Source: Burkholderiaceae bacterium (GTDB taxonomy: Bacteria; Pseudomonadota; Gammaproteobacteria; Burkholderiales; Burkholderiaceae_C). From it: DNA of 64,000 nucleotides. The translations under genes and the position numbers were made by a program. Below, one piece after another: positions 50,117 to 59,987 of this stretch. The DNA is taken from assembly GCA_024235855.1 (NCBI GenBank), contig JACKLN010000013.1:1-64000 (forward strand). Reading direction: 5' to 3'. The notes beneath the pieces were generated by a model, which saw only the letters and a list, made by a program, of their open reading frames with translations, was not told the DNA's origin and made no database searches. The stretch's first letter is position 1. Every line of letters starts with the position of its first letter.

Positions 50117-51213
50117 TCGCTGGCCGCCGCCGCAGCGCCCTGCGCGGCCAGCCAGTGCTGCACGGCCGGCGTCCACGGCGGCTGGGTGCCATCCAGCCAG
50201 TCGGTCTGCAGGTTGCGCGCGGTGGCCCGGCGCACCGGCGTGGCCACTGGCGGGCCCACCGTGTCGAGCACGCAGCAGGGCAGCAGGCGGTGGCTGCGCG
50301 CGCGGGCGGACTGCCGGTCGTAGCGGCCGATGGCCAGCAAGTCGGCGTCCAGCGCACGGCCGTCCTCGGTGCCCAGCAGCAGCAGCGCGTCGCAGTCGGC
50401 CAGGGTCTCCACGCGAGCACGGCGCAGCTGCATCAGCTTGCGCGGGTCGTCCTCCACGGGGTCGGGATCGCCCGGCACGACGGAATAGCCATCCGACAGC
50501 AGCGCGTTGGCCGCGTCCTCCCAGGCCTTGCGGTGGTCCACGCGCCCGTGCAGGTAGATCGACTGGCCCTGCGGCCCCTGCAGGCGCTGCGCGTCCTCCT
50601 GCGCCTTGCGGCGTTCGCCGAGCTGCGTGCGCATCGCATCCAGGTGGTGGCCCAGGCGGCCGACCACCGACAGCAGCGCCCGCCGGAAATCGCTGCCGAA
50701 GCTCTGCCCCAGGTCGGCCCAGCCCAGCGGGCGGTCTGCGCCGAGGCTGTCGTCATGGAACGGGAAGCCGACCAACGGCACCCCTTGCGGGTCGCACAGG
50801 GGCGTGGGCCAAGGCTCTGGCGTGGGCCAGATGCGCACCACGGCCACGCGGCCGTCTGTGGGCAGGCCCAGGGCTTCCTGCGCAGCAACCCAGGCGTCGC
50901 GCTCACGGCGGCACCATTCGGACGCCACGTAGTCTGGCGACATCAGCACCAGCAGCAACGCGCTGGCGGCGATCTGCTGGGTCAACTGCGGCGTCAGCCC
51001 TTCCATCGGGTCCACGCCCTGCCCTGGCCGCAGCTTGGCGTCGAGGAACAGGCTCAGCGACTGGCGGAAGCGCGGGTCGACGCGCAGCTCCTTTTCCAGC
51101 TCAGTGGCGAACGCCGTGGACCAGGGGCGCAGCAGGCCCTCGCCTTCGGCATCGCTGCCGTGGCTGTAGCTGACGAAGAGGTCGTGCGCGAAGGGCTCGC
51201 CGACGTAGGACAT
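50113..51213 (-). CDS. TIR-domain protein with second Rossmann-like domain
   Basis: A 366-residue soluble protein. The TIR domain (about 8-185) shows HDLFVSYSHGSD, LFLDAKLRPGQGV, LLLVLMSPDYVAS and SEWCRRE, giving the S-x-W-C-x2-E pattern with Glu104 as the likely NADase residue. A second alpha/beta unit (218-320, SIYLHGRVDHRKAWEDA, CDALLLLGTEDGRALDADLL) looks like a nucleotide- or ligand-sensing Rossmann fold. AGGAG precedes ATG 51213. It overlaps the STAND gene. TIR plus STAND proteins often act in phage defence through NAD depletion; here that is inference. Confidence 0.83.
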   Translation of the reverse strand: MSYVGEPFAHDLFVSYSHGSDAEGEGLLRPWSTAFATELEKELRVDPRFRQSLSLFLDAKLRPGQGVDPMEGLTPQLTQQIAASALLLVLMSPDYVASEWCRRERDAWVAAQEALGLPTDGRVAVVRIWPTPEPWPTPLCDPQGVPLVGFPFHDDSLGADRPLGWADLGQSFGSDFRRALLSVVGRLGHHLDAMRTQLGERRKAQEDAQRLQGPQGQSIYLHGRVDHRKAWEDAANALLSDGYSVVPGDPDPVEDDPRKLMQLRRARVETLADCDALLLLGTEDGRALDADLLAIGRYDRQSARARSHRLLPCCVLDTVGPPVATPVRRATARNLQTDWLDGTQPPWTPAVQHWLAAQGAAAAASE

Positions 51214-51324
51214 CCGGGCTCCTGCCGCGATGCGGCCATCGCCGACTGTCCCACCCGGGTCGGCCAGCGTCAACCGCGATGCGGCCGGTGAGGCCCCCGC
51301 ATCCCGAGTTCGAGGCCCGGGCGG

Positions 51325-52044
51325 TCAGACGCCCAGGTAGCCCGCGAGCTCCGGCGCCGCGGCCAGTTGCTCCGACGCCCCTGCCATCACCACCTCGCCC
51401 TTTTGCAGCACCACGGCGCGGTCGGTGTTGGCCAGCACCTTGCGATAGTCGCGGTCGACGATCAGGCAGGAGATGCCACTGCGGCGGATCGTCTGCAGCA
51501 CGCGCCAGATCTCCACCACGATCAGAGGCGCCAGGCCCTCGGTGGCCTCGTCCAGGATGATCAGCTGCGGCTGCGTCATCAATGCGCGGCCGATGGACAG
51601 CATCTGCTGCTCGCCGCCGGAGAGCTGGCTGCCCAGGTTGCCGATGCGCTCCTGCAGCCGCGGAAAGGTCTCAAGCACGCGTTCCAGCGTCCAGCCGCTC
51701 GCATCAGTCGGTGGCTGTGCGGCCATGACGAGGTTCTCGCGCACGCTCAGGTTCGGGAACACGCCACGACCCTCGGGCACGTAGGCCACGCCGAGGCGCG
51801 CCACCTGATGCGGCCGCGCACCGCTGCAGTCCTGCCCGGCCACCGTGATCTTCCCCTGGCGCTGGCGCACGTGGCCCAGCAGCGTCCGGATCAGCGTGCT
51901 CTTGCCCATGCCGTTGCGGCCCAGCAGGCCGACGGTCTGGCCACGCGGGATGCTCAGGTCCACGCCGTGCAGCACGTGGCTGGACCCGTACCACGCGTGG
52001 ATGCCGCTGGCCTGCAGGATCGGGGTGGTGCCGTTCGCGTCCAT
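51325..52044 (-). CDS. livF: Branched-chain/aromatic ABC transporter ATPase LivF
   Basis: A 239-residue ATPase: Walker A GRNGMGKST, LivF-type YVPEGRGVFPNLSVRENL, signature LSGGEQQ and Walker B LIILDEATEGLAP. The H-loop His is replaced: SCLIVDRDYRKVL has Asp-Arg-Asp where LivF has VEQ-N, a feature of many LivF proteins that lack the switch His. The start overlaps the livG stop. It is the last gene of the benzoate-linked Liv importer. Confidence 0.93.
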   Translation of the reverse strand: MDANGTTPILQASGIHAWYGSSHVLHGVDLSIPRGQTVGLLGRNGMGKSTLIRTLLGHVRQRQGKITVAGQDCSGARPHQVARLGVAYVPEGRGVFPNLSVRENLVMAAQPPTDASGWTLERVLETFPRLQERIGNLGSQLSGGEQQMLSIGRALMTQPQLIILDEATEGLAPLIVVEIWRVLQTIRRSGISCLIVDRDYRKVLANTDRAVVLQKGEVVMAGASEQLAAAPELAGYLGV

Positions 52045-52790
52045 CAATGCCCCCCCAGGTAGGCCGCCTGCACCTGCGGGTCGTTGCGCACGGCGTCGGG
52101 CGTGCCCGACGCGATGACCGCGCCGTTGACCATCACGGTGATGCGGTCGGCCACGCGGAAGACGGCGTCCATGTCGTGCTCCACCAGCAGGATGGCGTGG
52201 CCGGGTTTCAGGGCGTCCAGCAGCGCGAGCATGCGGTCGGTCTCCTCGGCCCCCATGCCGGCCAGCGGTTCGTCCAGCAGCAGCACCTGCGGGTCCGTGG
52301 CCAGGCACATCGCGATCTCCAGCTGCCGCTTGCCGCCGTGGCTCAGCAGGCCGGCGGGGCGCTGCGCCTCGGCACCCAGGCCCACACGGGCCAGCGCCGC
52401 GTCGGCCGCGGCGGTGGCATCGGGGCAACGGGCCGCCGGCTCCCACAGCCGCCAGGGCCGCGGCCAGCGCGCCTGCGCGGCCAGACGGGCGTTCTCGTGC
52501 ACGGTGAAGGTGGGGTAGATGGTCGTACGCTGGTAGCTGCGCCCCAGGCCGGCCTGCGCGCGCCGGGGCTGTGACCAGGACGTCACGTCCTGCCCCAGCA
52601 GTTCGACACGGCCGTCCGACGGCTCGATCTCGCCCGAGAGCAGGTTGATCAGCGTGGACTTGCCGGCGCCGTTGGTGCCGATGACGGCGTGCACCTGCCC
52701 GCGCTGCAGGTCCAGCGACACGGTGTCGACCGCCGTCAGCCCGCCCCAGCGGCGGGTGAGGCCCAGGCCCCTCAGCAGCACCTCGCTCAT
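52044..52790 (-). CDS. livG: ABC transporter ATPase LivG
   Basis: A 248-residue ATPase: Walker A GTNGAGKST, LivG insert GLGRSYQRTTIYPTFTVHEN, signature LSHGGKRQLE, Walker B LLLDEPLAGM and H-loop LLVEHDMDAVF. The signature is LSHGG, the normal LivG form. ATG 52790 overlaps the livM stop; the longer frame adds six unlikely residues. Confidence 0.93.
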   Translation of the reverse strand: MSEVLLRGLGLTRRWGGLTAVDTVSLDLQRGQVHAVIGTNGAGKSTLINLLSGEIEPSDGRVELLGQDVTSWSQPRRAQAGLGRSYQRTTIYPTFTVHENARLAAQARWPRPWRLWEPAARCPDATAAADAALARVGLGAEAQRPAGLLSHGGKRQLEIAMCLATDPQVLLLDEPLAGMGAEETDRMLALLDALKPGHAILLVEHDMDAVFRVADRITVMVNGAVIASGTPDAVRNDPQVQAAYLGGH

Positions 52791-53746
52791 GCGGGCCTCC
52801 GGCGCCACAGTTCACCCAGCCCGATCAGCCCCTTGGGCAGCAGCGCCACGCTGACGATGATGGTCAGGCCCAGCCCCAGGTGCCAGTGCTTGGCGAAGCT
52901 GCCGAAGATGGCCTCGGATTTGAAGAACTCCTGCAGCAGCGTGTAGGCGAAGGCGCCGAGCACCGCGCCGCGCAGGTGGCCCAGGCCACCGAGGATGATC
53001 ATGATCAGCAGCGAGCCCGACAGGTGCCAGCTCAGCAGTTCCGGGTTCACGAAGCCGTCCTTGGCCGCGAACAGGAATCCGGCGTAGCCGGCGATGGCGC
53101 CGGACAGCGTGAAGGCCGCCAGCTTGTACGGGTAGGTGGCAAAGCCGGTGGCGCGCATGCGCTGCTCGTTGGCCTTGATGCCGGCCAGCGCACGGCCGAA
53201 GCGCGAGCGCAGCACCAGGGCCAGGAAGGCGTAGACGGCCACCAGGCTGCCGAGCGTCAGTGCATAGAACACACCAGGCTTCTCCAGGTCGACGATCGGT
53301 GCGTCCTCGGGGCCCAGCAGGGGCTTGAAGTACAGGTAGATCCCGTCGGTGCCACCGCCCAGTGGTGTGTCGTGGATGACGAAGTACGCCATCTGCGCGA
53401 AGGCCAGCGTCACCATGATGAAGTACACGCCCTGTGTGCGCAGCGACAGCGCACCCATGCCCAGCGCGTACAGCGCCGCCGCGCCCACCGCGGCCGGCAC
53501 GATCCACCACAGCGCCGCGGGGCCGGATTCCGGCGACAGCAGCACGGTGGCGTAGGCGCCGATGCCGAACAGCGCAGCATGCCCGAAGCACACCAGCCCG
53601 GTGGCGCCCACCAGCAGTTCCAGGCTCAGCGCCGCGATGGCGTAGATCATGATCTTGATGACGAGGTCGGTGCCATAGGCGCCGCCGACGAACGGGTAGG
53701 CGGCCAGCAGGGCGAACGCGACCAGGGGTACGGCAAGCTGCTTCAC
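52787..53746 (-). CDS. livM: ABC transporter permease LivM
   Basis: A 319-residue permease with about 8-10 helices and LivM features: LELLVGATGLVCFGHAALFG, GVYFIMVTLAFAQM, GRALAGIKANEQRMRATGF and GGLGHLRGAVLGAF. It starts with GTG, 10 bases after the livH stop, and its own stop overlaps livG. Confidence 0.92.
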   Translation of the reverse strand: MKQLAVPLVAFALLAAYPFVGGAYGTDLVIKIMIYAIAALSLELLVGATGLVCFGHAALFGIGAYATVLLSPESGPAALWWIVPAAVGAAALYALGMGALSLRTQGVYFIMVTLAFAQMAYFVIHDTPLGGGTDGIYLYFKPLLGPEDAPIVDLEKPGVFYALTLGSLVAVYAFLALVLRSRFGRALAGIKANEQRMRATGFATYPYKLAAFTLSGAIAGYAGFLFAAKDGFVNPELLSWHLSGSLLIMIILGGLGHLRGAVLGAFAYTLLQEFFKSEAIFGSFAKHWHLGLGLTIIVSVALLPKGLIGLGELWRRRPA

Positions 53747-53756
53747 GGTCGGCCCC

Positions 53757-54626
53757 TCATCCGGCCTTGAACAAACCGGCCGGCCGCACCAGCAGGATGG
53801 CGGCCATCAGCACGTAGACCAGCACACCGGCCGCCTCGGGCCACAGCACCTTGCCGAAGGTGTCGACCACGCCGATCAGCAGCGCCGCCACCAGCGCGCC
53901 GCGGATGGAGCCGATGCCGCCGATGACCACCACCACGAAGCAGATGATGAGCACCGAGTTCCCCATGCCCGGGTACACGCTGCTCACCGGCGAGGCGATC
54001 ATGCCCGCCAGCACCGCCAGCGCCACGCCCGCGGCGAACACGATGCGGTAGAGGAACTGGATGTCGATGCCCAGGCTCTGCACCATCTCGCGGTTGACAG
54101 AGCCGGCACGGATCTTCATGCCCAGCCGCGTGCGCGTGAACACCAGGTACATGCCGAAGGCCAGCGTCAGGCAGACGCCGGAGATGAACAACCGGTAGAC
54201 CGGGTAGGTCATCACGTCGCCCAGCGGGATGCTGCCAGCCAGGATCTCCGGCGCCTGCACGCCGTGCACGTCGTCGCCCACGAGCAGGCTGCGTACCTCC
54301 TCGAAGACCAGGATCAGGCCGTAGGTCATCAGCACCTGCTGCAGGTGTTCACGGTCGTAGAGGTAGCTGAAGAACACCCACTCCAGCACGTAGCCCAGCA
54401 CCACCGCCAGCACCAGGCCCACGCCCAGGGTGACGAAGAAGTTGCCACCCAGCAGCGGCGACAAGGCATAGGCCATGTAGGCCCCGACCATGTAGAAGCT
54501 GCCGTGCGCCAGGTTGATGACGCCCATGATCCCGAAGATCAGCGTCAGCCCGGACGCCACCAGGAACAGCAGCAGCCCGTACTGCAGCGCGTTCAGGCAC
54601 TGGATGAGGAAGGTGGCGGCGTCCAT
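53757..54626 (-). CDS. livH: ABC transporter permease LivH
   Basis: A 289-residue permease: NALQYGLLLFLVASGLTLIF, GVINLAHGSFYMVGAY, RTRLGMKIRAGSVNREM, and GGIGSIRGALVAALLIGVVD. These are the standard LivH signatures. It lies 32 bases after the binding-protein gene in the minus-strand box operon. Confidence 0.93.
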   Translation of the reverse strand: MDAATFLIQCLNALQYGLLLFLVASGLTLIFGIMGVINLAHGSFYMVGAYMAYALSPLLGGNFFVTLGVGLVLAVVLGYVLEWVFFSYLYDREHLQQVLMTYGLILVFEEVRSLLVGDDVHGVQAPEILAGSIPLGDVMTYPVYRLFISGVCLTLAFGMYLVFTRTRLGMKIRAGSVNREMVQSLGIDIQFLYRIVFAAGVALAVLAGMIASPVSSVYPGMGNSVLIICFVVVVIGGIGSIRGALVAALLIGVVDTFGKVLWPEAAGVLVYVLMAAILLVRPAGLFKAG

Positions 54627-54658
54627 GGGTCAGGTGGCGGTGGTGCGGGGCCGATGGC

Positions 54659-55816
54659 TCACATGCGGCAGCCGCGCGCCGGGTCGGCCAGCGCCTTCAC
54701 GGCGATGCCGGTGACGACGTTGTACTCGCCCTTGACCTCGCGGATGTAGAAGTCCTGCACCGGGTTGTGTGCCTTGCTCAGCGTGAAGGTGCCGCGCGGG
54801 CTGTCGATCTTCGCCCCGGCGATGGCCTTGTACAGGTCGTCCTTGCGGCTGATGTCGCCCTTGACGGCGTTGACCCCGGCAATGAGCATCTGCGCGGCGT
54901 CGAATCCCTGCATGGCGTACACGTCGGGGTTGGCCTTGTAGGCCACGGCAAACTTGTTGCGGAAGGCCTCGTTGCGCGGGTTCCTGATCTCGTCGCCGTA
55001 GTGCAGCGCCGTGATCAGCCCCTGCGCCGCTTCGCCCTGCGCAGCCAGCGTGCCGTCGGTCAGGAAGCCCGAGCCCATCAGCGGCACGGTGTTCTTCAGC
55101 CCCGCGGCAGCCCAGTCCTTGACGAACTTGACCGCGCCACCGCCGGCGAAGAAGGCGTAGACCACGTCGGGCTTCTCCGAGGCGATCTGCGTCAGCAGGG
55201 CCTGGAACTCGACGTTCGGGAACGGCAGGTTCAGGTCCTTGGTGACCTTGCCGCCGCCTTTCTCGAAGGCTTCGCGGAAGCCCTTGACGGTGTCCGCACC
55301 CGCACCGTAGTTCCAGGTGATGGTCATCGCGGTCTTGTAGCCCTTCTTCGCGGCCACCACACCCGTGGCGTAGCCGGGCTGCCAGTTGCTGAAGGACGAA
55401 CGGAAGATGTTCTTCGCGCACAGCGGGCCGGTGATGGCGTCGGCCCCGGCGTTGGGGATGATCAGCAGGGTGCCGCTTTCCTTGGCCGCACGCGCCATGC
55501 CCACGGCCACGCCGGAGTGCACGGTGCCCACGAGCACGTCGACGTTGTCTCGCTTGATGAGCTTGTTGACGTTGTCGGTGGCCTTGCTGGGGTCGCTCTC
55601 GTCGTCGACGGTGAAGTACTGCACCTCGCGCCCGGCGAGCTTGCCGCCCTGCTCGTCGATGGCGAGCTTGAAGCCCTTGGTGATCATGTCGCCCAGCGCG
55701 GCGTAGGTGCCGGTGGACGGCAGCATCAGGCCGACCTTGATGGGCTCGGCGGCGCCGGCGGCCAGGTGGGTGGCCAGCGCCACGGCGCCGAGGGTGAAGG
55801 TGATCGTCTTCTTCAT
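54659..55816 (-). CDS. Liv-type periplasmic binding protein, probably for benzoate or a related acid
   Basis: A 385-residue binding protein: signal (FTLGAVALATHLAAGAAE), then KVGLMLPSTGTYAALGDMI, YFTVDDESDPSKATDNVNKL, DVLVGTVHSGVAVGMARAA and GFDAAQMLIAGVNA. ATG 55816 has GGAGAC before it. Genes for benzoate-CoA ligase and the alpha/beta hydrolase precede it by 49 bases and livHMGF follow, so the ligand is likely an aromatic acid; Liv-type benzoate importers are known from box clusters. An AT-rich patch upstream may contain a secondary promoter. Confidence 0.92.
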   Translation of the reverse strand: MKKTITFTLGAVALATHLAAGAAEPIKVGLMLPSTGTYAALGDMITKGFKLAIDEQGGKLAGREVQYFTVDDESDPSKATDNVNKLIKRDNVDVLVGTVHSGVAVGMARAAKESGTLLIIPNAGADAITGPLCAKNIFRSSFSNWQPGYATGVVAAKKGYKTAMTITWNYGAGADTVKGFREAFEKGGGKVTKDLNLPFPNVEFQALLTQIASEKPDVVYAFFAGGGAVKFVKDWAAAGLKNTVPLMGSGFLTDGTLAAQGEAAQGLITALHYGDEIRNPRNEAFRNKFAVAYKANPDVYAMQGFDAAQMLIAGVNAVKGDISRKDDLYKAIAGAKIDSPRGTFTLSKAHNPVQDFYIREVKGEYNVVTGIAVKALADPARGCRM

Positions 55817-55865
55817 GGCATGTCTCCGTCGGATCGGGGTGGCAATTACTTGAGTTCTAAAGTAT

Positions 55866-56677
55866 TTACGGCGCAGCTGCAATCGGCATCGACAGCAGGT
55901 CGCGCACGGCGGCGATCACCGCGTCGGGCTGGTCGCGGTGCGGCGAATGCCGGCAGTCCGGCAGTTCCAGCAGCCGGGTGCCGGGCACGCGCGCGGCGAT
56001 GCCGCGGATCTGCGCCAGCGTGCCGTACTCGTCATCCAGCCCCTGCACCGCCAGCAGCGGGCAGCGGATGGCGCCGAGTTGATCCTCGATGGACCAGCCG
56101 CGGAACGCCGGATCCAGCCAGATGTCGTTCCAGCGGCGGAACGCGCGGTCGACGTCGGCATGGTGTTTCGCGAGTCGCTGGCGCAGATCCGTGGTCTCGA
56201 AGGCCACGCGCGCCTGTTCGATGCTGGCCACGGAGAGGTCCTCGACCAGGATGTGCGGCGCCAGCACCACGGCGCCGGCAATGCGGCCCGGCAACCGCGC
56301 CGCGTACAGCAGCGCGATCGAGCCGCCGTCGCTGTGGCCGAACAGCCAGGGGCGGTCGTCCGTGGTGTCGATGTCCAGCGCCCCGAACAGCGCCGGCAGC
56401 ACCGCATGCGCCTGTTCGTGCATGAAGGCCGGTGTCCAGGCCGGCTCCGGCACCAGGGTGCCGCTGCGGCCATAGCCGGGCCGCGAATAGACCAGCCCCC
56501 GCGCGCCCACGGCATCGCACAGCCGCGCCGGGAAGTCGCGCCACATCGACACCGACCCCAGCCCCTCGTGCAGGAACACGATCAGCGGTGCCGCACGCTC
56601 GGCGCGCGGCCGGCCGACCCAGGCGTGCTCGATGGGCACGCGCTGGCCCTGCCAGGCGATGTCGACGAATGCGTGGG

Positions 56678-56681
<4 letters not shown>
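55866..56681 (-). CDS. Alpha/beta-hydrolase of the box cluster
   Basis: A 271-residue hydrolase. FLHEGLGSVSMWRDFP is the oxyanion region (HEG instead of HGG), Ser117 lies in GHSDGG, an Asp in VQGLDDEYGT and His in CRHSPHRDQP. Box clusters usually include such a hydrolase, thought to open or rescue a CoA ester or lactone product. It overlaps the benzoate-CoA ligase gene (ATGA). Confidence 0.86.
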
Positions 56682-58264
<1,583 letters not shown>

Positions 58265-58297
58265 GGGGTGTCTCCTGTGTGCCGGGGCGGTCGCCGC

Positions 58298-58777
58298 TCA
58301 GCGGGTGAACTCGATGCGGCCTTCCGGCAGCAGGTACAGCACCAGCGCGCGACCGCCGGACACCGTGGGCCGGTGGGCGCTGCCAGGGGGGCAGACCAGC
58401 CAGCCAGCCGGGCGGCCGTCGAAACGCGCGTCGGGGTCGACGGGCATGATCAGGTCGATCTCGCCGTTCGGGTGCACGTGGTGGGGGCCGGCGATGTCGT
58501 GCATGTCGACCACGTCCACCGAAAAGCCGGCCAGGTCGTCCGCCGGCTTGAAGATGCGGCCGTAGCGGATGCCGCCGCCTTCGCGGTCGCACAGCCAGCC
58601 GGCGGCCACGCCGGCCTCGCAGGAGGCGCGCAGGGCGCGGTAGGTCTCGCTCTGCGGGCCGTGTTCGGCGTTGAGCCAGGCGTCGAGCCCGGCATCGGGC
58701 GCGCGACCGGCCAGATGCGCCGCGATCCGGGCCGTCAGGCCGGCGATCTGGACGCGGAACTCGGCGGGTGTGCTCAC
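58298..58777 (-). CDS. DUF4863 family protein (hydroxylaminobenzoate-lyase-like)
   Basis: A 159-residue cupin-like protein. DVVDMHDIAGPHHVHPNGEIDLIM has clustered His (quoted here as residues about 88-111), and WLVCPPGSAHRPTVSGG follows, suggesting a metal site. DUF4863 proteins accompany box clusters, and the family includes, as I recall, PnbB-type 4-hydroxylaminobenzoate lyases. Role in benzoate metabolism is uncertain. It starts with GTG at 58777 and is the first gene of the minus-strand benzoate operon, divergent from boxR. Confidence 0.8.
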   Translation of the reverse strand: MSTPAEFRVQIAGLTARIAAHLAGRAPDAGLDAWLNAEHGPQSETYRALRASCEAGVAAGWLCDREGGGIRYGRIFKPADDLAGFSVDVVDMHDIAGPHHVHPNGEIDLIMPVDPDARFDGRPAGWLVCPPGSAHRPTVSGGRALVLYLLPEGRIEFTR

Positions 58778-58886
58778 TGGAAGTACCTTTGGGCTGCGCC
58801 CTCCGGAACTCGCCCTTGGGGCGGCCCGGCGGACTCATGGCGGGATCCTCTGCGGCTTGCGCTGCGGCAAACCGCTGCGCTTGCCC

Positions 58887-58917
58887 TGCACCCGAAAGAT
58901 GCAGTATCGTGCCTGCA
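58887..58917. promoter_or_regulatory. Three TGCA sites in the boxR divergent promoter
   Basis: TGCA occurs at 58887, 58900 and 58914, spaced 13 and 14 bases, just before boxR and between it and the DUF4863/bclA operon. The BoxR relative BzdR binds operators built from TGCA repeats, so these are candidate BoxR sites giving autoregulation and control of the divergent operon. Prediction from motif and place. Confidence 0.45.
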
Positions 58918-58942
58918 GCACTTTAGGGACCATCGACCCACC

Positions 58943-59890
58943 ATGTCAAGCACTATATTGCCTGTCCCCGGGTATGCCCTAGGCGATGCCTCGGGAGAGA
59001 TGGCCGCAGGCGAGGCCAAGAACCCCTTCCTGGTGGCGCTGGGCGAGCGGGTGCGCGCCCTGCGCGCGCGCCGCGGCATGACACGCAAGGCGCTGTCGGC
59101 GGCGGCCGACGTGTCCGAGCGCCACCTGGCCAACCTGGAATACGGCGTCGGCAACGCCTCCATCCTGATCCTGCTGCAGGTGGCCGCGGCACTGCAGTGC
59201 TCGCTGGCCGAACTGATCGGCGACGTCACCACCTCCAGCCCCGAGTGGCTGCTGCTGCGCGAGCTGCTGGAAAAACGCGACGAGGACACGCTGCGCCGCG
59301 TGCGCATCGCCGTTGGCGACCTGCTCGGCATGGGCAACCAGGGCAACCCGGGACCGGCCACCAAGCGCACCCGCATCGCCCTGATCGGCCTGCGCGGCGC
59401 CGGCAAGTCCACGCTGGGCCAGATGCTGGCCGACGACCTGGGCTACCCGTTCGTGGAACTCAGCCGCGAGATCGAGCAGTTCGCCGGCTGCTCGGTGGGC
59501 GAGATCCAGGGCCTCTACGGCCAGAGCGCCTACCGCCGCTACGAGCGCCGCGCACTGGAAGAGGCGATCCAGATCTACCCGGAGGCCGTGATCGCCACGC
59601 CCGGCGGCATCGTCTCCGACGCGGCCACCTTCAACCAGCTGCTGACCCACTGCACCACCATCTGGCTGCAGGCCCAGGCCGAGGACCACCTGCAGCGCGT
59701 GGCCGCGCAGGGTGACATGCGCCCGATGGCGGCCAGCAAGGAGGCACTCGAGGACCTGAAGGGCATCCTCGCCGGCCGCGCCGCCTTCTATTCGAAGGCG
59801 GAGTACCGGCTGGACACGAGCGCGCAGCCGCTGGCCGAAACCTTCGAGCGGCTGAGGGCCATCGCCCGCGAGATCATGGCGCATGCATGA
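58943..59890 (+). CDS. boxR: BoxR benzoyl-CoA-responsive regulator
   Basis: A 315-residue two-domain repressor. Residues about 27-95 are an XRE-type HTH (LGERVRALRARRGMTRKALS, VSERHLANLEYGVGNASIL). Residues 142-315 resemble shikimate kinase, with Walker A GLRGAGKST (149-157), FVELSREIEQFAG and ATPGGIVSDAATFN. This fusion is unique to BoxR/BzdR proteins, which repress box genes until benzoyl-CoA binds the kinase-like domain. It is divergent from the ligase/transport operon and 97 bases before boxC. Confidence 0.95.
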   Translation: MSSTILPVPGYALGDASGEMAAGEAKNPFLVALGERVRALRARRGMTRKALSAAADVSERHLANLEYGVGNASILILLQVAAALQCSLAELIGDVTTSSPEWLLLRELLEKRDEDTLRRVRIAVGDLLGMGNQGNPGPATKRTRIALIGLRGAGKSTLGQMLADDLGYPFVELSREIEQFAGCSVGEIQGLYGQSAYRRYERRALEEAIQIYPEAVIATPGGIVSDAATFNQLLTHCTTIWLQAQAEDHLQRVAAQGDMRPMAASKEALEDLKGILAGRAAFYSKAEYRLDTSAQPLAETFERLRAIAREIMAHA

Positions 59891-59935
59891 AAGTGCATTT
59901 TTTGCTTGACACGATCAAGAGGTGAGCACTATCAT
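59884..59935 (+). promoter_or_regulatory. boxC promoter with TGCA-N6-TGCA operator
   Basis: TTGACA (59906-59911), an 18-base spacer and TATCAT (59930-59935) form a good sigma-70 promoter 52 bases before boxC. Immediately upstream, TGCA-N6-TGCA (59884-59897) has the exact spacing described for BzdR-type operators. A repressor there would block the -35 region. The operator overlaps the end of boxR. Confidence 0.65.
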
Positions 59936-59987
59936 GCGTCACACCTGATCCCGATCAACGCACCAGCGTGCATGCCAGGAGACTGCG

